Of a stretch of 56,756 bases of DNA, positions 49,874 through 56,756 are shown piece by piece. A program made the position numbers and the translations under genes. Within the stretch, counting starts at the first letter, position 1, and each line of letters starts with the position of its first letter. The notes under the pieces are model-generated. The model ran no database searches. It saw only the letters and a program-made list of their open reading frames with translations, and had not been told where the DNA came from. Origin of the DNA: Candidatus Saccharimonadia bacterium (GTDB lineage: Bacteria > Patescibacteriota > Saccharimonadia > UBA4664); NCBI GenBank assembly GCA_035544015.1, contig DATKIP010000082.1, positions 1 through 56,756 of the forward strand. The letters run 5' to 3'.

Positions 49874-51769
49874 TTACGCGGCGGCGGGTTCGCCGGAGAC
49901 GACGGGGGCTACGTCCTGGGGATCGACGCCGGGCTTGCGGGGATCGTCGGGCTTGGGAGCGCCGGGGCGGGGGCCGATGAGGCTGTTGAAGTCGTCGCGG
50001 TCGATGACCTCGTCTTTGACGAGCTTGGCAGCGATTTTGTCGACCTTGTCGCGGTTGGCGTTGATGACCTCGCCGGCGCGGGCGGCGGCTTCGTCGATGA
50101 GCTGGGCAACCTCGCCGTCGATGACAGAGGCGACCTGCTCGGAATAGTTTTTGCCTTCGGAGAAGTCGCGGCCCAGGAAGATGGCGTCGGATTGGGAGCC
50201 GAAGACGCGGTTGGGGAGCTTATCGCTCATGCCGTTGTCCATGATCATGTGGCGGGCGAGTTGGGTGGCTTTTTGGAGGTCGTTGCTGGCGCCGTTGGTG
50301 ATGTCGCCAAAGATGATACTCTCGGACATGCGGCCGCCGAGCATGACGGCCAGGTCGTCTTTGTAATCGGCTATGGACGTGAGGTGGCGGTCTTCATCGG
50401 GCAGCTGCCAGGTGAAGCCACCGGCGCGGCCGCGGGAGATGATGGAGACTTTGTTGACGGGGTGAGCGTTGGGCAGCATATGCGCCACAATGGCGTGGCC
50501 GGCTTCGTGATAGGCGGTGATTTCTTTTTCCTTGACGTTCATGACGTGGGTTTTGCGCTCGGGGCCCATGAGGACTTTCTCGACGCTGGCGTTGAGATTT
50601 TTTTGATTTATTTTCTTCTGATCGAGGCGGGCGGCCAGAATGGCGGCCTCGTTCATGAGATTTTCGAGGTCGGCGCCGGAGAAGCCGGGGGTTTTCTTGG
50701 CAATTTCTTCGAGGTCAATGTTTTTTTCGAGCGGCTTGCCCACGGAATGAACCTCGAGGATGGCAACGCGGCTCTTGAGATCCGGCGGATCGAGGGTGAC
50801 GCGCCGGTCGAAGCGGCCGGGGCGCAGGAGGGCAGGGTCGAGCACGTCGGGGCGGTTGGTGGCGGCCATCACGATGACATTGGTGCCTTGCTCGAAACCG
50901 TCCATTTCGACCAGGATTTGATTGAGGGTTTGCTCGCGCTCGTCGTGTCCCCCGCCCATACCGGTGCCGCGCTGGCGGCCGACGGCGTCGATTTCATCAA
51001 TGAAGATGATGCAGGGGGCGTTTTTCTTGGCTTTCATGAAGAGGTCGCGCACGCGTGAGGCGCCCACGCCCACGAACATTTCCACGAAATCTGATCCGGC
51101 GATGGAGAAAAACGGTACGCCGGCCTCCCCTGCTACCGCGCGGGCCAGGAGGGTTTTACCGGTTCCGGGAGGGCCAAACAGCAGCACGCCCTTGGGAATT
51201 TTGGCGCCCAGGGCTTCAAATTTGGCCGGGTATTTCAGGAATTCAACAATTTCAGTGAGCTCTTGTTTGGCTTCGTCGGCGCCGGCGACCTCTTTGAACG
51301 TGACCTTCTTCTTGTCGGAGCCATACAGCTTGGCGCGGGATTTGCCAAAGTTCATGGCCTGGTTCCCTTGCCCTTGTGCCTGGCGCATCATGAAGTAGAA
51401 GAAGGCGATAATGAGCGCGATGGGGCCGACGGTGATGAGTAGCTGAAACCAAATACTGCCGGTGCCGCTGTCACTGCCTTTGACGCGCGTGGTGACCTTG
51501 GTGGTATCGATACCGTAATCCTTGAGGGTGGCCGAACTTTCTTTGTTGGTGACCTGCTTGGGGGCAGTGGGGTCTTTGAGCGTAGCGGTGAGTTTGTTGC
51601 CGTCGACCTCGATACTGTCGACCTGACCGCCCTTGGCCTCGTCGACGAGCTGCGAGAGCGAGACGTTTTCGGTGCGCACGGCGGGCAGAGATACCACCAC
51701 CAAGACAGCAGCCACTAAAATGGCGCCGACGAGGAAGAGGAAGCTGCGGGTATTTTTCTTCATTTTCAT
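49874..51769 (-). CDS. ftsH: ATP-dependent zinc metalloprotease FtsH
   Basis: A membrane AAA+ protease of 631 residues. Two membrane helices (about 10-29 and 107-127) flank an exported domain. Walker A G-P-P-G-T-G-K-T is at 199-206, Walker B I-I-F-I-D-E-I-D at about 254-261, the second-region-of-homology R-P-G-R-F-D-R at 316-322 and the zinc motif H-E-A-G-H at 421-425. The C-terminal extension is Pro-rich. It follows tilS in the common tilS-ftsH order. Confidence 0.98.
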   Translation of the reverse strand: MKMKKNTRSFLFLVGAILVAAVLVVVSLPAVRTENVSLSQLVDEAKGGQVDSIEVDGNKLTATLKDPTAPKQVTNKESSATLKDYGIDTTKVTTRVKGSDSGTGSIWFQLLITVGPIALIIAFFYFMMRQAQGQGNQAMNFGKSRAKLYGSDKKKVTFKEVAGADEAKQELTEIVEFLKYPAKFEALGAKIPKGVLLFGPPGTGKTLLARAVAGEAGVPFFSIAGSDFVEMFVGVGASRVRDLFMKAKKNAPCIIFIDEIDAVGRQRGTGMGGGHDEREQTLNQILVEMDGFEQGTNVIVMAATNRPDVLDPALLRPGRFDRRVTLDPPDLKSRVAILEVHSVGKPLEKNIDLEEIAKKTPGFSGADLENLMNEAAILAARLDQKKINQKNLNASVEKVLMGPERKTHVMNVKEKEITAYHEAGHAIVAHMLPNAHPVNKVSIISRGRAGGFTWQLPDEDRHLTSIADYKDDLAVMLGGRMSESIIFGDITNGASNDLQKATQLARHMIMDNGMSDKLPNRVFGSQSDAIFLGRDFSEGKNYSEQVASVIDGEVAQLIDEAAARAGEVINANRDKVDKIAAKLVKDEVIDRDDFNSLIGPRPGAPKPDDPRKPGVDPQDVAPVVSGEPAAA

Positions 51770-51856
51770 GGGTTACCAACTTTCGTTAGAGTACGTAACT
51801 ATAACACTTCGGCGCCTGAGGTACAGGGGGCAGCCGAAATACCCATACAGTATACC

Positions 51857-52783
51857 TTATAGCGGGCGGTTTGTGGTGAGGACGATTATGCCTTTCTTGA
51901 GCATAAGGACGATGCCCTGGCGCAGGGGACGGTGGGTGCCGGTGCGGCCGGTGCGGGCGAAGGCGGCGACTTCGGCGATGAGCCGGCGATCGAGCTGTAC
52001 GCCCGGGGCCAGGCGACGGGCGGTGGCCAGAATGAGCTCTTGGAGCTCGGCTAGGGTGAGCGTGTGGATGACTTCGCGTGAGAACGAGTAGATTTGGGGT
52101 TCGATGTGGGCCGCGCTTAGCATTTCGCCGAGGGTTTCGTCGATGGCGGTGTTTCGGGCGGCGAGCTCGGTGATGAGGCCGAGGTAGTGCGCACGCCACG
52201 CGTCGGGAGCGCCGGCGAGCAGGCGGTGGCGGAGAAGATTACGAGGGTTGGTGAGATCGGCGTTGGTGGGATCTTCGCGCCAGCTGACCTTGTGAGCGAC
52301 GGCGTAGCGGCGTAGCGGCGTGCGCGAGACGCCGATGAGGGGGCGCAGGATCGCAGGACTGAGGGCCATCGGCGCCAGGCCCAGCCGGCCGCTGCCGCGC
52401 GCGAGGTTGAGGAGGCTGGTTTCGAGCTGGTCGTCGGCGTGGTGCGCGATGAGGACGGCTGCAGCGTGGTGGCGCGCACGGACCGCCTGGAGCCAGTCGT
52501 GGCGCGCCGTCCGCGCGGCCGCTTCGCTGGCGCGGCCGAGGTGCGCCGCATGCTGCTCGAACGGCAGGCCATAGCGAGCGGCGGTGGTGGCCACAAAGGC
52601 GGCGTCGGCGGCAGAGGTAGCGCGCAGGCCGTGGTCGAAATGCGCCACTACGAGTTCATAATGGCGCGACGCGGCGGCCTGGGCCATGAGGTGCAGTAGC
52701 ACCATGGAGTCGGCGCCGCCGGAGATGGCCAGAATGTAGCGGCCGGGGGGCGGCCATTGGATGAGCTCGTTCATGGTGGCCAT
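51857..52783 (-). CDS. tilS: tRNA(Ile)-lysidine synthase TilS
   Basis: TilS makes lysidine in the CAU anticodon of tRNA-Ile2 so that it reads AUA. The 308-residue protein has the PP-loop S-G-G-A-D-S at 21-26, H-F-D-H-G-L-R near 56 and A-H-H-A-D-D-Q-L-E-T near 115. It is a compact form lacking part of the long C-terminal domain of E. coli TilS. It lies 87 bp upstream of ftsH. The upstream gap contains paired palindromes. Confidence 0.95.
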   Translation of the reverse strand: MATMNELIQWPPPGRYILAISGGADSMVLLHLMAQAAASRHYELVVAHFDHGLRATSAADAAFVATTAARYGLPFEQHAAHLGRASEAAARTARHDWLQAVRARHHAAAVLIAHHADDQLETSLLNLARGSGRLGLAPMALSPAILRPLIGVSRTPLRRYAVAHKVSWREDPTNADLTNPRNLLRHRLLAGAPDAWRAHYLGLITELAARNTAIDETLGEMLSAAHIEPQIYSFSREVIHTLTLAELQELILATARRLAPGVQLDRRLIAEVAAFARTGRTGTHRPLRQGIVLMLKKGIIVLTTNRPL

Positions 52784-52811
52784 GATACAGGGATTTACCG
52801 TCTATACTCCA

Positions 52812-52917
52812 ACTATTCCATTTTTCGGAATAGTACTCAGATGCATGAAAATTTATGCCTTTGCTAAGGTTTATTTCGGGTGATGATGGACCACTATTCC
52901 AAAAAATGGAATAGTGG
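52812..52917. repeat. Two palindromes in mutually inverted orientation
   Basis: Copy 1: ACTATTCC (52812-52819), 7-nt loop, GGAATAGT (52827-52834). Copy 2: CCACTATTCCA (52891-52901), A5 loop, TGGAATAGTGG (52907-52917). The reverse complement of copy 2 matches copy 1 at 22 of 23 bases, so they can also pair with each other. They sit between the tilS start and the next gene's stop. Confidence 0.7.
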
Positions 52918-52941
52918 CGACGCAAGTGTGGTCCGTAGAAT

Positions 52942-53655
52942 TTAGCCCGCGCAGGCGGACTTGGGCAGATGGATGAGGTGATTGAAGCGGTCTTTGATTT
53001 GGCCGGAAGTGGGTGGGTCTTTTTGGGCAAAGATCACTACGCTACCGATAACGTCGTTGAGCTTGGCCAGCTGGCCGCCCTCTACCGGGGTACCCTTGAA
53101 GAAATCGCGCAGGTCTTGCTGCAAAAAGTCGTTCCAATTGCGCAGCACGTGGCCGTTTTTGTCGCCGGTGTAGACGTAGTAATGGGTGCCGGCCGGGACG
53201 GTAGGCAGGGCGTGGCCGTGAATGGGGATAGCGCTGATTTTGGGGAGTTGGTCGAAGCGGTAGCCGAGAATACCACCGGTGCCGCCAATGAAATTCCAGC
53301 CATACTGCTTGAGTACCATGCCGCCGGTGAGGTGGTTCCAGTGAATGTGAACGAATTGATCGAGCCCATCATGGAAGTGAATGGGTTCTTTGGTGAGCGC
53401 GGCGCTGCAATTGTCTTTGTTGAAGTCGGTTTGGAACTTGTCGGCGGCGAAGTTCACGGCGTGGTCGTCGACGAGTAGCTGGAGGCGAAAATGGTAGTGC
53501 GCTTGCGTGGGGTGGCGCAATACCGCGGGGGTGGAGGCGTAGGCATACAAAATGCCGGCGCCGATCAGCAGCATGGCGGCGCAAACGGCGACGACGAGCA
53601 GACGCAGCACCTTTACGGTGCGGTCGGCGGGGTGGGGAGTGTTTTCGGTCTCCAT
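52942..53655 (-). CDS. Membrane-anchored His-rich protein
   Basis: A 237-residue protein with one N-terminal membrane helix (about 17-40) and an exported domain dense in His: H-Y-H-F near 53-56, I-H-F-H-D near 92-96, V-H-I-H-W near 102-106 and N-H-L. A D-N-C-S-A and a C-terminal S-A-C-A-G give two Cys. Paired H-x-H motifs point to metal binding. No named family recognised. TACCAT (53663-53668 on the plus strand as ATGGTA) ends 7 nt before the ATG, predicting a leaderless mRNA. It lies next to the DUF4396 gene, another membrane protein. Confidence 0.7.
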   Translation of the reverse strand: METENTPHPADRTVKVLRLLVVAVCAAMLLIGAGILYAYASTPAVLRHPTQAHYHFRLQLLVDDHAVNFAADKFQTDFNKDNCSAALTKEPIHFHDGLDQFVHIHWNHLTGGMVLKQYGWNFIGGTGGILGYRFDQLPKISAIPIHGHALPTVPAGTHYYVYTGDKNGHVLRNWNDFLQQDLRDFFKGTPVEGGQLAKLNDVIGSVVIFAQKDPPTSGQIKDRFNHLIHLPKSACAG

Positions 53656-53671
53656 GGAATCTATGGTACCA

Positions 53672-54118
53672 CTAGCTGTGATCGTGGTATTGGTGCATCA
53701 CGGCGTGGCCGAGACCGCGGGCGATGAGCCAGCGATTGACGGGCACGGTGACCACGAAGGCCACGGCCAGTGAAACGACCAGGCTGATCCAAAACAGGGC
53801 GGTGGTGAGGCCGGCGTTGATGGCGCCGGGGACGGCGAGGATGAAGGCGTTGTCCATGAGCTCCATCGACGTGATGGAGACGGTGTCGGCGGCGAAGGCG
53901 ACGGCCAGGGCGCGGCGGAAGCCGACGCCGGCCCGGAGCACCGGCGCGAGGGTGAGCGAGTAGCCGAAGACGAACGCGAGCACGATGGAGAGCACCACGG
54001 ACGCGGCCGATCCGAGGCCGAGGGCCGTGGACACCACCATGCCGAGCACCTCACCAATGGCACAGCCAGTGAGGCAGTGCCGAGTGGCGGCGATAGCTTG
54101 GTGGGTGAGATCGGTCGT
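53672..54118 (-). CDS. DUF4396 membrane protein with apparent ACG start
   Basis: A DUF4396-family protein: H-C-L-T-G-C-A-I-G-E-V-L-G-M, about four helices, T-S-M-E-L-M-D-N, F-W-I-S-L and P-V-N-R-W-L-I-A-R-G-L-G near the end, closing H-Q-Y-H-D-H-S. From the first ATG (54049) the family's leading motif would be cut off. The same frame is open upstream to a TAG and has no ATG, GTG or TTG there, but an ACG at 54118 sits 6 nt after AGGAG (54125-54129). I therefore place the start there, giving 148 residues. A start-codon mutation or sequencing error is the alternative. Confidence 0.7.
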   Translation of the reverse strand, partial: TTDLTHQAIAATRHCLTGCAIGEVLGMVVSTALGLGSAASVVLSIVLAFVFGYSLTLAPVLRAGVGFRRALAVAFAADTVSITSMELMDNAFILAVPGAINAGLTTALFWISLVVSLAVAFVVTVPVNRWLIARGLGHAVMHQYHDHS

Positions 54119-54192
54119 AAGGGTCTCCTGCTATAGGGATAGTATATACCGCACCCGGGTGTAGAGTATTATTAGACCATTTTTTGAAATTA

Positions 54193-54222
54193 TTGACAAT
54201 TAACTATCTGGGGGAGTAGTAT
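54193..54222 (+). promoter_or_regulatory. Consensus promoter of the 54452 gene
   Basis: TTGACA (54193-54198), 18-nt spacer, TAGTAT (54217-54222). It predicts a leader of about 225 nt. Confidence 0.72.
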
Positions 54223-54301
54223 TTCTAACCGTGGTTAAGCCTTTGTGCCTAGCCATCGTGTCCTTGATATTGTTGTGTGCAAATTTTGATTGGTGATGGT
54301 T

Positions 54302-54365
54302 TTGTGGGCAAAGGTCTGTGCGGCTACTCTTTAACGAGGGCGCTGCGCGGATCCGCTGCCCACAA
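54302..54365 (+). other. Structured leader of the 54452 gene
   Basis: TTGTGGGCA (54302-54310) pairs perfectly with TGCCCACAA (54357-54365), enclosing a roughly 46-nt loop in the 5' untranslated region. The remaining 54119-54451 holds the promoter, the DUF4396 promoter on the other strand (TATACT/TATAGC-like boxes near 54130-54150) and no further gene I can support. Confidence 0.5.
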
Positions 54366-54451
54366 GTGGGACCAACACGGGCTTTATCGCTCGGCGGAGG
54401 CAATTCCTCATCCATCGCGGCTACGGTCGCAATCTGACCCGGAGGTCAACC

Positions 54452-55438
54452 ATGAATGCTGGATCTACCCGCAAAGGCACCCTGCCCGGTCTGGGCCTGG
54501 CGGTGTGTGGCCGCGACTGGGATGTCGTGTTCCACGACGGCCGGACGCACTCCGGCGTGGTACAGCCGGGGGAAGACACCATCGCGCTCGTGAAGCGGGT
54601 GGCCGACCTCCTCGGGACCACCGCTCGCGTGATCGGCGTGTCTCACCACGACTTCGAGACGATCCGGTCGATGCCAAGCCCGGACGGACTGAGCATCGTG
54701 CCCGTCTCGCCAACCCTGGCGACCCTCGCCGGCGTGAGCGCGAGGGGGCAGGCGGAATTGTACCGCCAGACCCTGGTCGCCGCGACCAAGACCGCCAACC
54801 CGGGGCCCACGGCCCTGCTCAAGATCGGCCCGCGGAACGTGACGTGGGCGTCCGATGAAGACGCGGCCCCCACGGAGGTCGGTATCGCCGACGTCATTCA
54901 CGCTGTCAGCCCCTTGGCCGGGGTGTACGCCCAGTTCCTCCTGGAAAACGGCCAGCACCGGTCGGTGGAGCTGCTGGGCAACCCGGGGTGGGTCAACGGG
55001 GCGCGCTTTTTCGCGGCGCGCGACTGGGAGGTGCCCGAGCGCACTCGAGACCTTCTCGCCCAGGCCGTAGACCAGTCGACCGTCCGGGTCTTCGTGTCAC
55101 ACCTGGGCGTGATGGCGCGGAACGGCGACCCCTTCGCGGGGGAGGTAGCGCGGTTCATGACCCAGCCCTTCGCCGCGGCGGTGGGGCAGGTTGCGGCTGC
55201 GACCGAGGCGCGTCACCTGTACGTGCAGTGGAATGCCGTCTCGGCGGTGCCGAGGATGCCGGGGTGGATGTGCAATCCCGCCGGCGGGGGCCTCGCGCCC
55301 CTGTTCCGCAACGGACGCAACTCGATCCCGGCGGTTCCGGCTTCGACCAACGTCACCCTGCTAGGCCCGCGGCCGCAGCTCGCGGAAGCGCGCGGCGCCT
55401 ACGACCTGGCGGCTCGGCAGGTGTCGGTGAGCGCATGA
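54452..55438 (+). CDS. Orphan 328-residue protein, foreign codon style
   Basis: A soluble-looking protein with no signal peptide. It starts R-K-G-T-L-P-G-L-G-L-A-V-C-G-R-D-W-D-V-V-F near 6-26 and ends in a Pro/Ala-rich region. I do not recognise the family. GGAGG lies 6 nt before the ATG. Codons favour C/G endings (TTC, GAC, AAC). Like the other orphan genes it is monocistronic, with its own TTGACA promoter and long leader. It separates the DUF4396 and cyclo-ligase genes. Confidence 0.72.
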   Translation: MNAGSTRKGTLPGLGLAVCGRDWDVVFHDGRTHSGVVQPGEDTIALVKRVADLLGTTARVIGVSHHDFETIRSMPSPDGLSIVPVSPTLATLAGVSARGQAELYRQTLVAATKTANPGPTALLKIGPRNVTWASDEDAAPTEVGIADVIHAVSPLAGVYAQFLLENGQHRSVELLGNPGWVNGARFFAARDWEVPERTRDLLAQAVDQSTVRVFVSHLGVMARNGDPFAGEVARFMTQPFAAAVGQVAAATEARHLYVQWNAVSAVPRMPGWMCNPAGGGLAPLFRNGRNSIPAVPASTNVTLLGPRPQLAEARGAYDLAARQVSVSA

Positions 55439-55488
55439 TCTAACGGCCTCCTCCGAGCCGGCGCACACAGTACAATACAAGGGCGGGG

Positions 55489-55508
55489 GTGCGCGGTTCG
55501 CTGCGCAC
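55489..55508 (+). terminator. GC hairpin downstream of the 54452 gene
   Basis: GTGCGC (55489-55494) pairs with GCGCAC (55503-55508), with G-rich and C-rich flanks that can extend the stem. No T-run; a TACAAT box (55471-55476) just before it may serve the next gene. Confidence 0.4.
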
Positions 55509-55565
55509 TCTCCCCTCCCCTAGCTAAACAACCAAGCGGCTGGTTGGCTGAGGAAGGGATGCCCA

Positions 55566-56141
55566 ATGGATAGTAAATTGGTAATTCGAGAACGGGGCCG
55601 GGCAGCGCGAGCGGGGCTCGATGGCGCAGCGCGGGCGGCTTTGGACCGGCGGATCGTGGCGCGCTGCCAGGAAGAATTGGATTGGGCGCAGTACCGGCGC
55701 GTGATGGTGTTTTTGCCGATTGAGCGGCAGCGCGAGATCGACACCTGGCCACTCGTGCGCTGGATTTGGGCGACTTGGCCCGGGGTGGCGGTGTATGCGC
55801 CGCGGGTGGAGGCCGGCGCGATGCAGGCGGTGCGGCTGGGGCCGGACACGGTGCTGGCCGAGAGCGATTGGGGCATCACGGAGCCGGAGAGCGGCCCGTT
55901 GCTGGGCGCGCACGAGGCGCTGGATTTGATGTTGGTTCCCCTGCTGGGGTTTGACGCGACGGGGCATCGAGTGGGTTACGGAGGAGGATATTACGACCGT
56001 TTTTTGGCTTTATATAGGAATAATTTACGAATAGGGCTGGGGTACGAAGCGATGCTGGCGCCGCGCGGCATTGCGGCCGCGGCGCATGATATTCGGCTGC
56101 AGGGTGTCATTACGGAACGGCAGCGATATTCGTTTGTGTAA
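55566..56141 (+). CDS. 5-formyltetrahydrofolate cyclo-ligase
   Basis: This enzyme converts 5-formyl-THF to 5,10-methenyl-THF with ATP. The 191-residue protein has the family signature V-P-L-L-G-F-D-x-x-G-H-R-V-G-Y-G-G-G-Y-Y-D-R near 126-147 and an N-terminal R-x-x-x-R-A basic helix. Length is normal. GGAAGGG lies upstream of the ATG. It ends 6 bp from the convergent 56148 gene. Confidence 0.95.
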   Translation: MDSKLVIRERGRAARAGLDGAARAALDRRIVARCQEELDWAQYRRVMVFLPIERQREIDTWPLVRWIWATWPGVAVYAPRVEAGAMQAVRLGPDTVLAESDWGITEPESGPLLGAHEALDLMLVPLLGFDATGHRVGYGGGYYDRFLALYRNNLRIGLGYEAMLAPRGIAAAAHDIRLQGVITERQRYSFV

Positions 56142-56147
56142 CCGACT

Positions 56148-56558
56148 TTAGGCTCGATTGAGGCGATCGCGGGCGGCTCGGGCGCGCTCAGCGCGCTGGG
56201 CGGCGCCAAGGTTTCGACCGAGGATATTAAGGGCCATGGATGCGGCCAAGACCTGGGTGGCACCTTCGAGATCACCGGCGGTTTTGAGCGCGCTGGCTTG
56301 AGCTCGATAGGGCTCGCCTAGTTCGGCAAAAAGACTCGGAGTTACGGGAATGTTCTGGGCGGCGGCGTCGGCGCGAACCCGCTCCTCGATGGTGGCGAGC
56401 TGTTCGGCGGTGAGCGCGGCAGCCATAGCTTCAGCCGCCGGGCCGATTTGAGGTCTGGCTGGGCCTGCTTCTTGCAACACCTCTTTCAGGAGTTCGATCA
56501 CAGGGTCGGACTGTTCGGCCCCTGAGGGATCTGGAGTTTCGGGAGATGATTTTGGCAT
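56148..56558 (-). CDS. Hypothetical helical protein
   Basis: A 136-residue Ala/Glu/Arg-rich protein, mostly helical, without membrane segments. L-L-K-E-V-L-Q-E-A-G-P near 24-34 and a C-terminal A-Q-R-A-E-R-A-R-A-A-R-D-R-L basic helix stand out. No family recognised. A TACAAT box (plus-strand ATTGTA 56565-56570) ends 6 nt before the ATG at 56558, predicting a leaderless mRNA; the longer frame to 56609 would cross that promoter. Confidence 0.6.
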   Translation of the reverse strand: MPKSSPETPDPSGAEQSDPVIELLKEVLQEAGPARPQIGPAAEAMAAALTAEQLATIEERVRADAAAQNIPVTPSLFAELGEPYRAQASALKTAGDLEGATQVLAASMALNILGRNLGAAQRAERARAARDRLNRA

Positions 56559-56615
56559 GGACCGATTGTAATAAAATTTATTAAAGATGGCTACGGGTGG
56601 GTTTTGCATGTCATA

Positions 56616-56634
56616 ATCTGACCCACCCTCACTT
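56616..56634 (-). repeat. 19-bp repeat, inverted copy of 125-143
   Basis: Perfect reverse complement of the 19-mer near the left edge. On the minus strand it begins 3 nt after the TGA of the truncated ORF at the right edge. Confidence 0.6.
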
Positions 56635-56636
56635 GC

Positions 56637-56756
56637 TCACCCTCCCGTAATCACCTGACAGGCTGGTTGCAACATTTCCCTCTCCAGAGCCTCAAAGAAT
56701 TGCCGAAACCACGACAGAGTCTTCTTGGTATGTCGTGTTTTGTCTGGTTTTCGGGT
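56637..56756 (-). CDS. C-terminal end of a truncated gene
   Basis: The minus-strand frame is open from the window edge to a TGA at 56637-56639, 39 codons. The tail is basic and aromatic (K-K-T-L-S-W-F-R-Q-F-F-E-A-L then C-Q-V-I-T-G-G). A transposase or integrase tail would fit the adjoining 19-bp repeat, but nothing decisive is visible. Confidence 0.35.
   Translation of the reverse strand, partial: TRKPDKTRHTKKTLSWFRQFFEALEREMLQPACQVITGG

Noticed and set aside
50192-51058. Long plus-strand open frame opposite ftsH (and similar ones opposite dnaK, dnaJ, glgA, lepA)
   Set aside because: These are mirror frames caused by GC-rich codon use in the true genes. They have no family sequence and no ribosome-binding site.

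Overview
The window looks like a Patescibacteria (Candidate Phyla Radiation) chromosome, most plausibly a GC-rich Saccharibacteria-like lineage. This is an inference. It rests on a very compact layout with 4-bp stop/start overlaps, a ComEC without its hydrolase domain, surface proteins ending in a VLGAS...LPxVG tail, and a MazF-like protein of a type I associate with these genomes. Genes stop at TGA, so the code is the standard bacterial one, not code 25. No rRNA, CRISPR array or complete IS was seen; one tRNA (Lys-UUU) is present.

Layout. 1-7.5 kb: a gene tail with a strong terminator, an actinobacterial-type DUF397 gene, then a glycogen/alpha-glucan block (glgA, GH57, HAD, APH-fold kinase, short glgP) and ruvC. 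7.5-13.4 kb: a secreted alpha-toroid protein and a DUF4430 protein behind a structured leader, Nudix, yebC, a MazF-like toxin and comEC. 13.4-18 kb: a secreted beta-propeller protein, tRNA-Lys, membrane proteins and an SDR. 18-28 kb: dnaJ-NYN, dinD, dnaK, hsp20 and hrcA-grpE, with three CIRCE operators. 28-32.5 kb: envelope/secreted proteins, peroxiredoxin and mazEF. 33-38 kb: a secreted SGNH hydrolase, lepA with an in-frame palindromic insertion, two tiny membrane proteins and an orphan gene. 38-43 kb: a complete riboflavin operon (ribBA-ribH-HAD-ribD-ribE-EamA). 43.5-56.7 kb: TrmB-like regulator, aminotransferase, ddl, murJ, UbiA, ftsH-tilS, a His-rich membrane protein, DUF4396, an orphan gene, 5-FTHF cyclo-ligase and a truncated ORF at the right edge.

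Two gene styles are interleaved. Resident genes are short-spaced. About 16 of them have a -10 hexamer ending 6-8 nt before the start codon, which predicts leaderless mRNA. The internal genes of operons are mostly coupled. About half a dozen orphan genes (13420, 17442, 23129, 33048, 37336, 54452) instead each have a consensus promoter (TTGACA/TTGCxT, 17-18 nt, TATAAT/TAGxAT), an untranslated leader of roughly 50-230 nt usually with a hairpin, a strong Shine-Dalgarno and usually a GC-rich hairpin after the stop; codon use is C-ending in those I read closely. Several look actinobacterial (DUF397, a GWAIDPD-type secreted domain, a Streptomyces-like SGNH hydrolase), as expected if they were acquired from actinobacterial hosts.

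The most notable signals are: an identical 15-bp GTTC-N7-GTTC element in the promoters of comEC and a MazF-like toxin with a degenerate copy at dinD (a possible damage/competence regulon); a full riboflavin operon with a domain-swapped RibD, a candidate missing phosphatase and a candidate riboflavin transporter; and a structured leader with a terminator and SD-sequestering stem ahead of the DUF4430/alpha-toroid pair.
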